Of a stretch of DNA of 64,000 nucleotides, positions 35,550 to 45,126 are shown in pieces. Each line of letters starts with the position of its first letter. Position 1 is the stretch's first letter. The translations under genes and the position numbers were made by a program. The DNA is from Planctomycetaceae bacterium (GTDB taxonomy: Bacteria; Planctomycetota; Planctomycetia; Planctomycetales; Planctomycetaceae): assembly GCA_041398785.1 (NCBI GenBank), contig JAWKUA010000007.1, positions 186,001 to 250,000 on the forward strand. The letters are read 5' to 3'. The notes under the pieces are model-generated. The model ran no database searches and was not told where the DNA came from. It worked only from the letters and a program-made list of their open reading frames with translations.

Positions 35550-35992
35550 TGTGTGCCAGTGACTGCGCCAGTGACTCAGCGGGGACGATCGAGTGCTTCG
35601 CCTGGCGGTGTCTGGTCATGTGTCGGGCGTGATTCGAGGAATGCCGATTTGCGACGGATGACCGAGTCAACCGGTTTGACCGTGGCGGAATTCGACACGG
35701 CACAGGCCGTCCACGTTGACGCACACTGGCACAGCCAGTGCCACACGGGCGGCGATGATTGCGGACTGACGTCAAGCAGCTCGCCGGTGCGGGCCGATCG
35801 CGCGTGTGATCGGCGGGCGGCGACGTGAAAGTGACATGGTCTGGATCCGATGAGACCGGCGTGGTTGATGGGACCGCCCGGCCGGCTCGTCACGCGGAAC
35901 GTGACGGCTGCTGGAACGTGATGGCTACCGAATGCGACCGCGGACTGACGACAGGTTGCATTGTGTGCCACTGGTTCTGCCAGTGAATCAGC
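35550..35992. repeat. Family D palindromes, copies 2-4
   Basis: TTGTGTGCCAGTGACTGCGC (35548-35567), CACTGGCACAGCCAGTGCCA (35724-35743) and TTGTGTGCCACTGGTTCTGC (35961-35980). The first and third share a longer frame: GGTTrCATTGTGTGCCA, then GCCAGTGA-TCAGCG. Confidence 0.6.
35760..35938. repeat. Dispersed repeat family C, copy 1
   Basis: Nearly identical over about 180 bases to 41100-41282, in the same orientation. Both start TGCGGACTGACGTCAAGCAG and end GGCTACCGAATGCGAC. Internal small palindromes include GGCCGATCGCGCGTGTGATC and TCACGCGGAACGTGA. Confidence 0.8.
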
Positions 35993-36171
35993 GAGTCGCT
36001 TTCTCGGCGTTCGGATGCTTATCGGTGTTCGGATGCTTGTTGGCGTTCGTCGGTGGCGATTGCGGACTGACGTCGCGGTCGCCGTTGCGTGATGATGGTG
36101 CGATTGATCGGCGGGCGGGCTTGCGCGGACACTGGGTTCCCGCCTGCGCGGGAATGACGGAGTTCTGGGTC

Positions 36172-36365
36172 CGATGGGACCGGCGTGGTTGTCGGGAGAC
36201 CGCCCGGCCGGCTCGTCACGCGGAACGTGACGGCTACTGGAACGTGACGGCTACCGAATGCGACGCGAGTTCGCTTTCGCGTCCGAACGACCTCTCGCCG
36301 TTCGGCCGGTTTCCTGGCGGTCGGCGGTGCGGATTGCGGACTGACGTCGCGCGGCTCGCCGGTGT
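36172..36365. repeat. Dispersed repeat family C, rearranged copies
   Basis: 36172-36280 repeats the second half of family C (GACCGCCCGGCCGGCTCGTC ... CTACCGAATGCGACGCGAG), and 36333-36365 repeats its start (TTGCGGACTGACGTCGCG). The halves are in swapped order compared with copies 1 and 3. Confidence 0.65.
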
Positions 36366-36452
36366 GAAAAGTTGGGCCGTGTGGTGAGTGGGCAGCACGA
36401 CGTGAGGTCGTGGCATCCTTGCATCCTCGCGCGGAGCCCTCACGGCTGCGGG

Positions 36453-37454
36453 CTAGACGATGGTGAAAACCACGGCGTCGCTCCAGATACCGGTCACATT
36501 GTCCAGCGAACTGATCGCCTTCACCCAGACTCGATAGTTCCCCAACGCCAGTGGCGCGGCGGGAGTAAAGCTGGTTTCCGTCAGACTGTTTTCACGCAAC
36601 GCCTGTCCTTCACCGAGGCGTTCAACGTACAGTTCATATCGGACTGCCCCCGTGACGGTTTGCCACGAGAACGCCGGGGTTGTGTCAGTCGTCGAGCCGA
36701 AGGGAGTCAACACGGTGGTGCGTCCGACGATGTTCATCACCACCGGCAGACTCCACAGGCCGGGAGTTCCCGACGGGGCGACACCGCGGATCCACCATCG
36801 AATCGGACCGGGCGCAAGGTCGGTGGAAGGAGTCCATGTTGTTCCCGTCAATCCGCTTTGACGGATATCTCCGGAAGATGATCGCACGAAGATCTCATAA
36901 CTGCCGACACCGGCGGTGGCCGTCCATTCAAACACAGGGCGCTGTTCAAAGGTCGGGTTGGCGGGGTTCAGCGGTTGCGGCCCCAGTGAGTACTCGACCA
37001 GTTCCGACCATGCGGCAGGTCGACCAAGTGCGTCGATGCCTCGAATCCAGATGTGGTATCTGCCAAATTCCAGATCCTGATCGGGAGTCAACGACGTTCC
37101 CGTAACGTCTGTGTTTCGCAGAACCTGAGATTCTCCAGTCGTCACATTGTTGACCCACATATCATACCGCACGGCTCCCGGCAGTTCGGACCAGCTAATC
37201 GTCGGCCGCGGATCAGTTCCGTGTATTGGAAGGACGTTCAGCTCTGCCCGCGTGTTGACGTGCAAGTCGGCCGGTGCACTCCATGGTGAATGTCCGCCGC
37301 CCGCCAGATTCGCCCGTGCCCAGATTCGATACAGGCCGATCGGTAACGAAGTTGACGGCGTAAACGTGGTGGTCGTCACTGTCTGGTGAATGACGGGCGA
37401 TTGCCCGGTGGACAGGTTGCTGTACCAGAGTTCGTAACTGACGGCGTCACGAAC
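36453..37454 (-). pseudogene. C-terminal part of the FG-GAP/GEVED surface protein, cut off by an in-frame TAG
   Basis: 333 codons in the same frame as the gene ending at 37455. The first residues after the stop, VRDAVSYELWYSNLSTG, continue a fibronectin-like repeat seen three more times here (GAVRYDMWVNN, GVGSYEIFVRS, GAVRYELYVER), each followed by TSFTP or a variant and YRVWVKA. An ATG at 37379 could start a shorter product, but it would lack a signal peptide and begin in the middle of a repeat. I therefore read it as the tail of one 1431-residue protein. Confidence 0.75.
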
Positions 37455-40400
37455 CTATGCGACGCGGATCGGCAGCCTGGCGATCTCAAACCCGCGGTTC
37501 ACCTGCGGAGCGACACCGGGAACTCCGGGCAGGAGAGTGACGGAATAGTCTTCGACTTCACCGTCGGAGAAGAAACCCGTCGGCCTGGCGTCCCTGAACT
37601 CCGGGGTCCGCCGGATGAATCGCGACGTCAGCCGGAACCTCGCAGTTGTCTCACCGGCCAGTGCTGTCGCGGCGGAAACAGTGACCGTCAGGCTGTTCGT
37701 GCCTGGGGCGACCTGCCGATTGTCGAAAATCATCTCGCTGGGTTCAAAGATCAGGTTGTGGTTGAGATCAATCCAGGCGTGGAGATAGCCGGCGTCGGAT
37801 GCTGTCACTTCGAACAGGTTCCGCTGACCAGGCACGATCCCGACCGGAAACACAACACCGTCGTCGGCTCCATCGGCATCATCACCGAGAGAATTGCTGT
37901 CGGGCTGACCGTCTGGTTCGGCGTCGACGCCGCTTCCCAGTACGGCGGCTGCAGAGTCAATGGCGTGACGCGGACCATCGGCGCTGGCGGTCACACCGTA
38001 AGCGGCCAGCGCGTCACCGTAGTCAAATGCGGCGGGCACATTCGGATACCAGCGCAGGTGAGGCAGAAAGAACTCAGATTCCGTCAGAAGCTCCGGAAAT
38101 CCGTCGCCGTTCAGATCCGCCAGATCCACGACCGCCGCGCCTCGGATCTCATCGATGAACTCGACAGAAAAGCTTCCGGCTCCGTTATTTCGAAACAACC
38201 AGGGAGGCAGGTTTCCAAAGCCATTGTTGACCAGGTCCAGATCACCGTCACCGTCTATGTCTGCAGCCTCGATGGACCCGACAGTCGTGGAATTACGGTA
38301 GTCGATCGTTTCAATCAGACGCTCGGTGAATTGCTGTGCCCCGTCGTTCTCATACCAGACCAGCGCGGTACCGTACTTCGCCGACCCGCCGGCAATGTCC
38401 ATGTCGCCATCGCCGTCGAAATCGGCGGCCACCGCACTTGCCGCGCGACTTGCAGCGTTGTCGATCATTCTGCTTGTGAAGTTGCCGGATCCGTCGTTCT
38501 CCAGCCATTCGATCGTGTTGAATTCACCGGCCGTCCGCAGCAGATCCTCGTCACCATCTCCATCGAGATCCATTGCCGAGATGCTCTGCCGGACGAAGAA
38601 GTCGGTGTCGCTCGGCAGCCCGGCGATGATCGTGTGACTCGTAAACGTCAATGACCCGTCGTTTTCGAACCAAACCAGACGCGGTTCCGTTCCGGCCGCG
38701 ACGATATCCAAATCGCCATCGCCATCCACGTCGGTCGCGATGACGTCGACGGGAGTTCGAATCGCCGTGCTGACGATCAACTCAGAGAACACCTGCTGTC
38801 CATCGTTGATATGCAGAGCAAGCTGATTGTCGGCTCCGGCCGCGGTCAGCACATCGATGTCACCATCAGCGTCGATGTCGATGGCAAAAACGCGGCTGAC
38901 ATTTCCAGCACGTTCACTGACGTTGTGCGTGCCGACGAACTGCCCGCCGTCATTTTCGTACCATACGACGGTGTTTTCACCGGACAGCGCGACGATGACA
39001 TCCGTGTCCCCGTCGGAATCGACGTCCGCACTCGCAAGATCGGCCGTCGCAGGCGGTCGCTGCACGTGCCGCAGTGCGGAAAACTGCTGTCCCCCCAGAT
39101 TGCGATACCAGGCAAAGCTTTCGTTCGTCAACCGAGGTCTTAGTTGTGTCGAGGCACCGACAAGATCCATCAGGCCGTCTCCGTCGATGTCAGCCGCCAG
39201 CGCGTGCGACATTCCGGTGTGGGCAGTTGTCACCGGAACGGTTAAGAAATTCAGGCTGCCGTCATTGACCAGCAGCGTGATCCCCTGGCTGCCGTTTGAG
39301 GTCGCGATGATGTCCATATCCCCGTCACCGTCAAAATCCACCGCGCGAAGCAAACCCACGAGATCAAGACCGGTGCTGATTGTGCGCGGTGTGAATGTTG
39401 CCTGGCCGTCGTTCTCATACCACGTCAGAACACTGCCGCTGTCAGTGACAACAACCACATCGATGTCACCGTCAGAATCAAGGTCAGACGCTGTCGCACC
39501 GACAATGTTCGATGCCGCGACAATGATGGTTCGCCGCGAAAACTGCTGATTGCCATTGTTCTGAAACAGCGTGACGAAATTGCTGTTGTAGGAAATGGCC
39601 AGAACATCGCTGTCCATATCGCCATCCACGTCGCCTCCGAACAGAGGAGACTCGATGCCGCTCGCACCGGAGATTTCGTGCGCGGTAAACGACTGCATGC
39701 CGTCGTTTTCAAACCACGCTGGTCGGCCACCGGAACCGGCATCGGTCAGGAGATCCAGGTCGCCGTCTGCATCAAAGTCCAGCGCCATGACAGTGCTCGG
39801 CAGAACACTGGTGACTGTGATGACATGCGTCGTGAACTGTTGCTGGCCATCGTTCTCATGCCACGCCAGGCGTCCGTTACCTGATGCCGTGCTGATCACA
39901 TCGAAGTCACCATCCGCATCCAGATCGACGATAAACACGTCGGAGGCACTCATCACGTTGTCGCTGATGACGTGCGACGCAAACCGTTCGCCATCCAGAT
40001 TCTCATGCCACAGCACCAGGTCATCGAGACTCGAGCTGGTGACCAGATCCGTATCGCCGTCACCGTCCATGTCCGCCGACTGCAGCGCGGTGATGCTCGA
40101 CCCGCCGCGCAGGATGTTGACACCTCCAAAGTGCCGGCTCCCTGCGGCCAGTCCCGCCACGTTGATGCTGTAGTCTTCGACCTCACCGTCCGGAGCAGAG
40201 CCGCCGGGCTGCAGATTGCCAGCCGTACTGAGTCGGAAGCGGGCGACCAGTTGACCACCGACTGCCCCGGACGGAACATCGAACGACAGCACATTGTCTC
40301 CTTCGACAACAGAAACACTGTCGAATACCTGTTCCACAGCCGCGTTCCATTGACCGTCGCGGTTGAAGTCGATCCACGCGTCCAGCTTCGCGCCGCCAGC

Positions 40401-40748
40401 AGCGTTCTGCACGTTGACGGTCACGCTCGCGTCGTATTGCCCGACATGCAGCTCACTGAACGTCACACCATCGTCGCTGCCGTCAGCATCGGCTGCATTC
40501 GAATGCATGCCATCGGCTTCTGTGTCGCGAGAAGCACCGAGCATCGGCCCGATCGCTTCGTGTCGAGCACCCTGTTCCGCCAGAATCACCGCAAACGGTT
40601 CCGGAGCGTCTCCGAAATCGGCGGCCAGCAGGGTGCGATATTCCAGCAACTCTGAAGGAGCCGCCGTCGCCGATGCTCTGTGCCGCCGACGTGAACGACG
40701 ACTGTTCCCAACGTTACGCAGAAACTCAACAACTGAAGTCAGGTTCAT
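37455..40748 (-). CDS. Giant secreted FG-GAP/GEVED repeat protein (N-terminal 1097 residues)
   Basis: Start ATG 40748; the protein opens MNLTSVVEFL, a basic RRSRRRHR stretch and SELLEYRTLLA, an LExRxLL-like export motif. A GEVED domain (about residues 45-205, ending DGEVEDYSINV) is followed by some 14 FG-GAP/VCBS-like units with calcium loops of the DxDxDGDxD type (for example DMDGDGDTDLV, DVDGDGDLDIV), alternating with WYENDG blades, i.e. one or two beta-propellers. A second GEVED domain ends DGEVEDYSVTLLPG. Translation then meets TAG at 37457-37455 just inside a fibronectin-like repeat. Extracellular adhesion or matrix role is inferred. Confidence 0.8.
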   Translation of the reverse strand: MNLTSVVEFLRNVGNSRRSRRRHRASATAAPSELLEYRTLLAADFGDAPEPFAVILAEQGARHEAIGPMLGASRDTEADGMHSNAADADGSDDGVTFSELHVGQYDASVTVNVQNAAGGAKLDAWIDFNRDGQWNAAVEQVFDSVSVVEGDNVLSFDVPSGAVGGQLVARFRLSTAGNLQPGGSAPDGEVEDYSINVAGLAAGSRHFGGVNILRGGSSITALQSADMDGDGDTDLVTSSSLDDLVLWHENLDGERFASHVISDNVMSASDVFIVDLDADGDFDVISTASGNGRLAWHENDGQQQFTTHVITVTSVLPSTVMALDFDADGDLDLLTDAGSGGRPAWFENDGMQSFTAHEISGASGIESPLFGGDVDGDMDSDVLAISYNSNFVTLFQNNGNQQFSRRTIIVAASNIVGATASDLDSDGDIDVVVVTDSGSVLTWYENDGQATFTPRTISTGLDLVGLLRAVDFDGDGDMDIIATSNGSQGITLLVNDGSLNFLTVPVTTAHTGMSHALAADIDGDGLMDLVGASTQLRPRLTNESFAWYRNLGGQQFSALRHVQRPPATADLASADVDSDGDTDVIVALSGENTVVWYENDGGQFVGTHNVSERAGNVSRVFAIDIDADGDIDVLTAAGADNQLALHINDGQQVFSELIVSTAIRTPVDVIATDVDGDGDLDIVAAGTEPRLVWFENDGSLTFTSHTIIAGLPSDTDFFVRQSISAMDLDGDGDEDLLRTAGEFNTIEWLENDGSGNFTSRMIDNAASRAASAVAADFDGDGDMDIAGGSAKYGTALVWYENDGAQQFTERLIETIDYRNSTTVGSIEAADIDGDGDLDLVNNGFGNLPPWLFRNNGAGSFSVEFIDEIRGAAVVDLADLNGDGFPELLTESEFFLPHLRWYPNVPAAFDYGDALAAYGVTASADGPRHAIDSAAAVLGSGVDAEPDGQPDSNSLGDDADGADDGVVFPVGIVPGQRNLFEVTASDAGYLHAWIDLNHNLIFEPSEMIFDNRQVAPGTNSLTVTVSAATALAGETTARFRLTSRFIRRTPEFRDARPTGFFSDGEVEDYSVTLLPGVPGVAPQVNRGFEIARLPIRVA

Positions 40749-41317
40749 AAAGTGTCTTTTGAGGAAAATGGGGGAACCGTTCACCAGGCGAACGTGGCGA
40801 AACGTCAGCACAATGAAGAACCCGTCTGGAACCATGACGCCGACCGGTCGCCTAAATCGGGGTTTTCGGTCGGGAATCAGTTATGCCGACCGTGGGGCCG
40901 TTTCCCGGCACAGGATAACCGGCACCCCGGCCGCTCTAAATACAAGATTGGCAATTCCCCGAAGGGCAAATTGAAAGCAGCGTACATCAGGGGGGTGCGT
41001 GACCATTGTAAAGTCTCTGCTCGACCATCGTACGGCGCGTGTCCACTTTCAGCCGGGACGTTGATACTGACCGTCAGGCACCTCCCGCCGCGCCGTCACT
41101 GCGGACTGACGTCAAGCAGCTCGCCGGTGCGGGCCGATCGCGCGTGTGATCGGCGGGCGGCGCGACGTGAAAGTGACATGGTCTGGATCCGATGAGACCG
41201 GCGTGGTTGATGGGAGACCGCCCGGCCGGCTCGTCACGCGGAACGTGACGGCTGCTGGGACGTGACGGCTACCGAATGCGACGTGAGTTCGCTTTCGCCG
41301 TATTCGACGGACACCCG
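40749..41317. other. Intergenic spacer with repeat family C copy 3
   Basis: About 570 bases. No gene is supported in 40749-41099; the remainder is repeat C. Confidence 0.6.
41100..41299. repeat. Dispersed repeat family C, copy 3
   Basis: Direct repeat of 35760-35938 with few changes, followed by GTGAGTTCGCTTTCGCC that also follows the copy at 36280. The FG-GAP gene lies between these direct repeats. Confidence 0.8.
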
Positions 41318-44300
41318 TTACTTCGCGAGCCAGGAGGTCAGGTTGACCATGTCGTCTTCGCTCAGGATGGTGTTGAAGTTGGCGGGCATCAGGGACAGGT
41401 TGCTGTCGATTCGTTCGTCGACCTGATCGATGCCAACTGTCACCGCTTTTCCTTCAACGTCAATGATCGTCAGTTGGCGGCCGTCCTGCGACGGTTTCAC
41501 GATTCCTGCCAGGGTGCGACCGTCGGTCAGAACGATCACGGACGTCCGGAACGCGACATCGACGTTGGTGTTTGGCGTCAGCAGATCTTCCAGCAGCCGG
41601 GCGGCTCCGCGAGTGGCGATGCCGTCCAGTTGCGGGCCGGCGACGCCTCCTTCGTTAGCCTGCTTGTGGCAAACCGAACAGTGCTTTTTGAACAGTGCCT
41701 GTCCGGCTTCCGAATCGCCTTCACCCAGCCGCAGCCGCGTGACGATACGGTCGGCAATCTGCTGAGTGTCGGCGGACGCGGGAGGCAGTTTTTCGCGCAG
41801 CGCGGTGACTCGTTCAGCAATCTCGGGACTCAGCGCGTTCATCTGCTGAGCCAGACGGTCGTCGCGGAGAACTTCCGCGGACGGGACGCCGGATTCAATC
41901 AACACGACCAGCATTTCGGCCGTGTGTTTTTTTGACGCCAGAGACCTTACCAAGTGCTGCCGCAACTGCTGATTGATTTCCGAAAAAGCGTACTTCAGAA
42001 AATCCGCTTCCGGCAGGCTGTTTAGCTTTTCGTTCGAGCCGCTGGCGTATTCGGAAATCAGCCGGTCGACGGATCGGGGCAGGCTTCCGAAACGAAGCAG
42101 ATCCGCGGCGTCCAGAGAATAGCTTCGGTTGTGATGTTGCAGCAGAGCCTTTGCGGCCAGTGCCCGGACGTCGCCATCGATCGAAATTGATTCCGTGATA
42201 TCGCCCAGCATCGCAACATGAGTTTCCGACAGAGTGACTCCGGACTGCTGCTGATCCAGCAGAATGCGAACCGCCGATTGAAGCCGGCGCGAGAACGCTC
42301 CCTGGTCGAATTCGTCGGTGTTGACAACGCGCGGCGAAATGTGGCTGACCGCCAGCCACGCGTAGGCTCCCAGATCGAGTCCGTCAATGACTTCCAGATA
42401 CCCGACTCGCCCTGCGTGGCCGGCCAGCGGGATTTCGATTTCTGTGGCAATGTCACTGCGAGGCGGCAGTACCGAAGCCAGCTCGGCTCCGGATTCCAGG
42501 TCTCGCAAAACGACGCGATTGCCGGGTTCGGGAGCCTTGTCGGGCGGTCCCAGATGTCCGCACAGATACATTTTCAGCGAGAACGGCACGACGAAAGCCT
42601 TCGATCTCAGCACGCCCGTGGGCCGCTCACCGCTCGGCAGACTGCTGATGAAAATGGATTTCTGTTCCGATCCCGGCCGCTGGCGCTGTTCGAAGTTCCA
42701 GGCAACAGGAGTCTTGTTGTCGAACGCATACTGCCCCCACTGCACTTCGTTCGGATTTGCGCCGGACAGGATGTTGTCGGCAAGCTGGTTGCTCCATTCA
42801 CGAAATTCCGCGGGCACTTCTGTCTGTCGACTCTGGAACCCGTCGGCCAGCGATTTCCACAGCGTCGTCTGCAGGTCCTGTTCGCTGGCCGGAAGTTCAC
42901 GGGCGATGGCGATCAACTGCGGAATGGATTCGTCCGCCGCGAAGCCTGCCGCGTGTTGCAGAATGGTCGGCTTGTCCGCATCGCTGACGTGTCCGCTGTG
43001 CAGAGCGGACAGCGCCAGAGTTCCGGCCGCAGGCGTTTTCAGTCCCGGCAGCACACTGACCACAAGCTGCACCGCCGACGCGGGCTGTTCTTCGCCGGTG
43101 AACCATGCCGCATTGCCATTGTCACGAAGCTGATTGCGAAGCGCGATGCGCAGGCCCTGGCGCAGAAAGACGTCATCCGCCGGACACGTTGCCAGCGCGT
43201 TGATCACAGCCTTCAGCAACAGGACGCTCGGATGTTGTCCGGCGGCATCAGCGGCCGCTCTTCGAACCAGCGCGTCTTCGTCGTCCAGACCTCGCTTGAT
43301 CAGCGCGAAGATGCGGTCATCGGCGGCGGTCTCACTGCAGACACGCATGACATGAATTCGACTTCGCTGCGAACCGGACTGATACGCGGTTTCCAGCAGT
43401 TCCGCGTTTGCCGCGCCAAGACGCGAAAGAGTCCACAGCAACTGCGGCACCGCTGTGTGGTCGGCTCCGGGCAGCACTGCTGAGAGCGCCTGCTTCAGTT
43501 GGGGAACCGCCGGAGTTCCGATCCGCTCGACCAGTTGATCGGCGGCCTGTTGCCGGATGGAGTTACTGCGGTGCGACAGCATTGCGATCAACTGAGACAG
43601 GTCTGCCGCTGCCGGCTGTTGCGTAAGTGCCCGTGCCGCGGGACTGTTGTCGGTCGTGCCCGTCCAGGCAATGCGCCAGATGCGGCCGCGATCGCGATCG
43701 CGTCCCGGATGATCCAGCGGAACTTCATAGTGGCCAATGATCTTGTTGTAGAAGTCCGCCACGTACATGGCTCCGTCCGGTCCGATCTGAATGTCGACGG
43801 GGCGAAACCAGGGATCCGCCGCGATCAGAAAATCGGGTTCCTCATTCATGCGTACCGACGAACCGTTGCGGACGATGGTGTTCCGGTGGACGCGACAGGT
43901 CATGACGTTCCCCAGAAACATGTTGTCCCGGTATTCTTCCGGAAACACGGTGTGCTGATACTGACACAGGCCGTCGATCGCCGTTGATCCGTGCAGGTGG
44001 TCCATCACTGCGGGAACAAAACCAAGTCCGTCGTGAGGGCGGCCGAAGCTTTCATAGCAGCCGTCGCGAATCACCAGCGTCACCGGTTTGGTGTGGCAGT
44101 CGGACGTGAAGACGTCGCCGTTGGCGTCGATCGTCATGCCGAACGGATTGACCTGGCCGTAGCCGAAATGTTCGATGCGGGAACCGTCCGGACGAAAGCG
44201 ATACACGTTGCCGCTGATCATGGTGACGGCGTGGCCGTCCGTTCCGGCTACCGTCGACTGATTGTTGAATCCGTGGCAGGCATAGATCCATCCGTCGAAT

Positions 44301-44839
44301 CCGCGGCGGAAGGCATTGTTCATGCCGTGAGTATCGCGCGTCGTGTCGAACGGCCCGTACAGCTTCTTTCGCGTGTCGGCCTTTCCGTCGCCGTCGGTGT
44401 CTCTGAGAAACAGAATGTCGGGGATGCTGAACACGATGGCTCCGTCGCCGTACGGCAGCACGCCGATTGGGATATTCAGGTCATCCGCAAACACGGTGAC
44501 CTTGTCCGCGAAGCCGTCGCCGGTGGTATCTTCCAGAATGCGAATCGAGTCATGCCCTTCACCGGCTTTTGCGGGGAACGGATAGTGAGTGGACATGGTC
44601 ACCCACAGGCGCCCGGCCGCGTCGAAGGCCATGTTCAGCGGTTTCTGAATCTGCGGTTCCGAAGCAAACAGGCTGACGGAAAACCCTTCCGGAACGGTCA
44701 GAGTTTTCAGTTCGTCAGCGGGAGTCAGCGCGTCCGTGGGACGAATCGTCGACTGAAAAACATCGTCCTGGCCGTCAGCCGTCGCGGGACCGGTGACGAC
44801 GAATACAAGCAGCGTCAAGAAAGTGGCAGCGGATTTCAT
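41318..44839 (-). CDS. PVC-type membrane-bound dehydrogenase with HEAT repeats and C-terminal haem domain
   Basis: 1173 residues from ATG 44839, with a signal peptide (SAATFLTLLVFVVTGPATA). Residues about 35-400 form a sugar-dehydrogenase-like beta-propeller: PEGFSVSLFASEP, GRLWVTMSTHYPFP, GPDGAMYVADFYNKIIGHYE and DRGRIWRI. Helical HEAT-like repeats follow (about 405-620), then a beta-rich insert. The C-terminus is a cytochrome c-like domain: FKKHCSVCHKQANEGG (haem near residue 1050) and LTDGRTLAGIV. This is the PVC superphylum family; substrate unknown. Single gene. Confidence 0.88.
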   Translation of the reverse strand: MKSAATFLTLLVFVVTGPATADGQDDVFQSTIRPTDALTPADELKTLTVPEGFSVSLFASEPQIQKPLNMAFDAAGRLWVTMSTHYPFPAKAGEGHDSIRILEDTTGDGFADKVTVFADDLNIPIGVLPYGDGAIVFSIPDILFLRDTDGDGKADTRKKLYGPFDTTRDTHGMNNAFRRGFDGWIYACHGFNNQSTVAGTDGHAVTMISGNVYRFRPDGSRIEHFGYGQVNPFGMTIDANGDVFTSDCHTKPVTLVIRDGCYESFGRPHDGLGFVPAVMDHLHGSTAIDGLCQYQHTVFPEEYRDNMFLGNVMTCRVHRNTIVRNGSSVRMNEEPDFLIAADPWFRPVDIQIGPDGAMYVADFYNKIIGHYEVPLDHPGRDRDRGRIWRIAWTGTTDNSPAARALTQQPAAADLSQLIAMLSHRSNSIRQQAADQLVERIGTPAVPQLKQALSAVLPGADHTAVPQLLWTLSRLGAANAELLETAYQSGSQRSRIHVMRVCSETAADDRIFALIKRGLDDEDALVRRAAADAAGQHPSVLLLKAVINALATCPADDVFLRQGLRIALRNQLRDNGNAAWFTGEEQPASAVQLVVSVLPGLKTPAAGTLALSALHSGHVSDADKPTILQHAAGFAADESIPQLIAIARELPASEQDLQTTLWKSLADGFQSRQTEVPAEFREWSNQLADNILSGANPNEVQWGQYAFDNKTPVAWNFEQRQRPGSEQKSIFISSLPSGERPTGVLRSKAFVVPFSLKMYLCGHLGPPDKAPEPGNRVVLRDLESGAELASVLPPRSDIATEIEIPLAGHAGRVGYLEVIDGLDLGAYAWLAVSHISPRVVNTDEFDQGAFSRRLQSAVRILLDQQQSGVTLSETHVAMLGDITESISIDGDVRALAAKALLQHHNRSYSLDAADLLRFGSLPRSVDRLISEYASGSNEKLNSLPEADFLKYAFSEINQQLRQHLVRSLASKKHTAEMLVVLIESGVPSAEVLRDDRLAQQMNALSPEIAERVTALREKLPPASADTQQIADRIVTRLRLGEGDSEAGQALFKKHCSVCHKQANEGGVAGPQLDGIATRGAARLLEDLLTPNTNVDVAFRTSVIVLTDGRTLAGIVKPSQDGRQLTIIDVEGKAVTVGIDQVDERIDSNLSLMPANFNTILSEDDMVNLTSWLAK

Positions 44840-45022
44840 AGATGGCGTGCGACGTGAGGAGGGATCTGCGAAGCGTGATCCTTCGCGGCAGGCGCGAGGG
44901 AAACGAGTGGCGAGTTTACCAGAATTCACCGCTCAGCACGCTGCAATCGCACTGCGACCCGGCGTTTTGGATCGAACCGGCAGCGATCGCGACATTCGCG
45001 AATTGTGCCAGACGCACCGAAC
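44840..45022. other. Short spacer, nothing recognised
   Basis: Upstream of the dehydrogenase start and just beyond the terminator of the next gene; no gene or repeat seen. Confidence 0.4.
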
Positions 45023-45059
45023 AAAAAAACGGCCCGCGTCTGGAGGAGGACGCGGGCCG
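45023..45059 (-). terminator. Rho-independent terminator of the coiled-coil protein gene
   Basis: On the minus strand CGGCCCGCGTC (45059-45049) pairs perfectly over 11 bp with GACGCGGGCCG (45040-45030) around an 8-base loop, followed at once by TTTTTTT (45029-45023). It lies about 70 bases after the stop at 45127. Confidence 0.9.
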
Positions 45060-45126
45060 CACGAACCTGCTCGTGTGCTACGGCAGGGGAATTGGTTCAG
45101 ACATCATTCATGTAGGCGATGTCTGC

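Larger units (their letters stand above)
35536..36452. other. Repeat-rich spacer
   Basis: About 900 bases with no supported gene, built from repeat families D (35550, 35724, 35966), C (35760-35938, 36059-36110, 36172-36365) and a 'cgtcattcccgcg'-type unit near 36128-36160. Boundaries between units are sharp, as if repeats had been inserted into one another. Confidence 0.65.

Noticed and set aside
36453..37379. A stand-alone 308-residue gene starting at ATG 37379
   Set aside because: The start lies in the middle of a fibronectin-like repeat, there is no signal peptide, and the frame continues upstream to the TAG.
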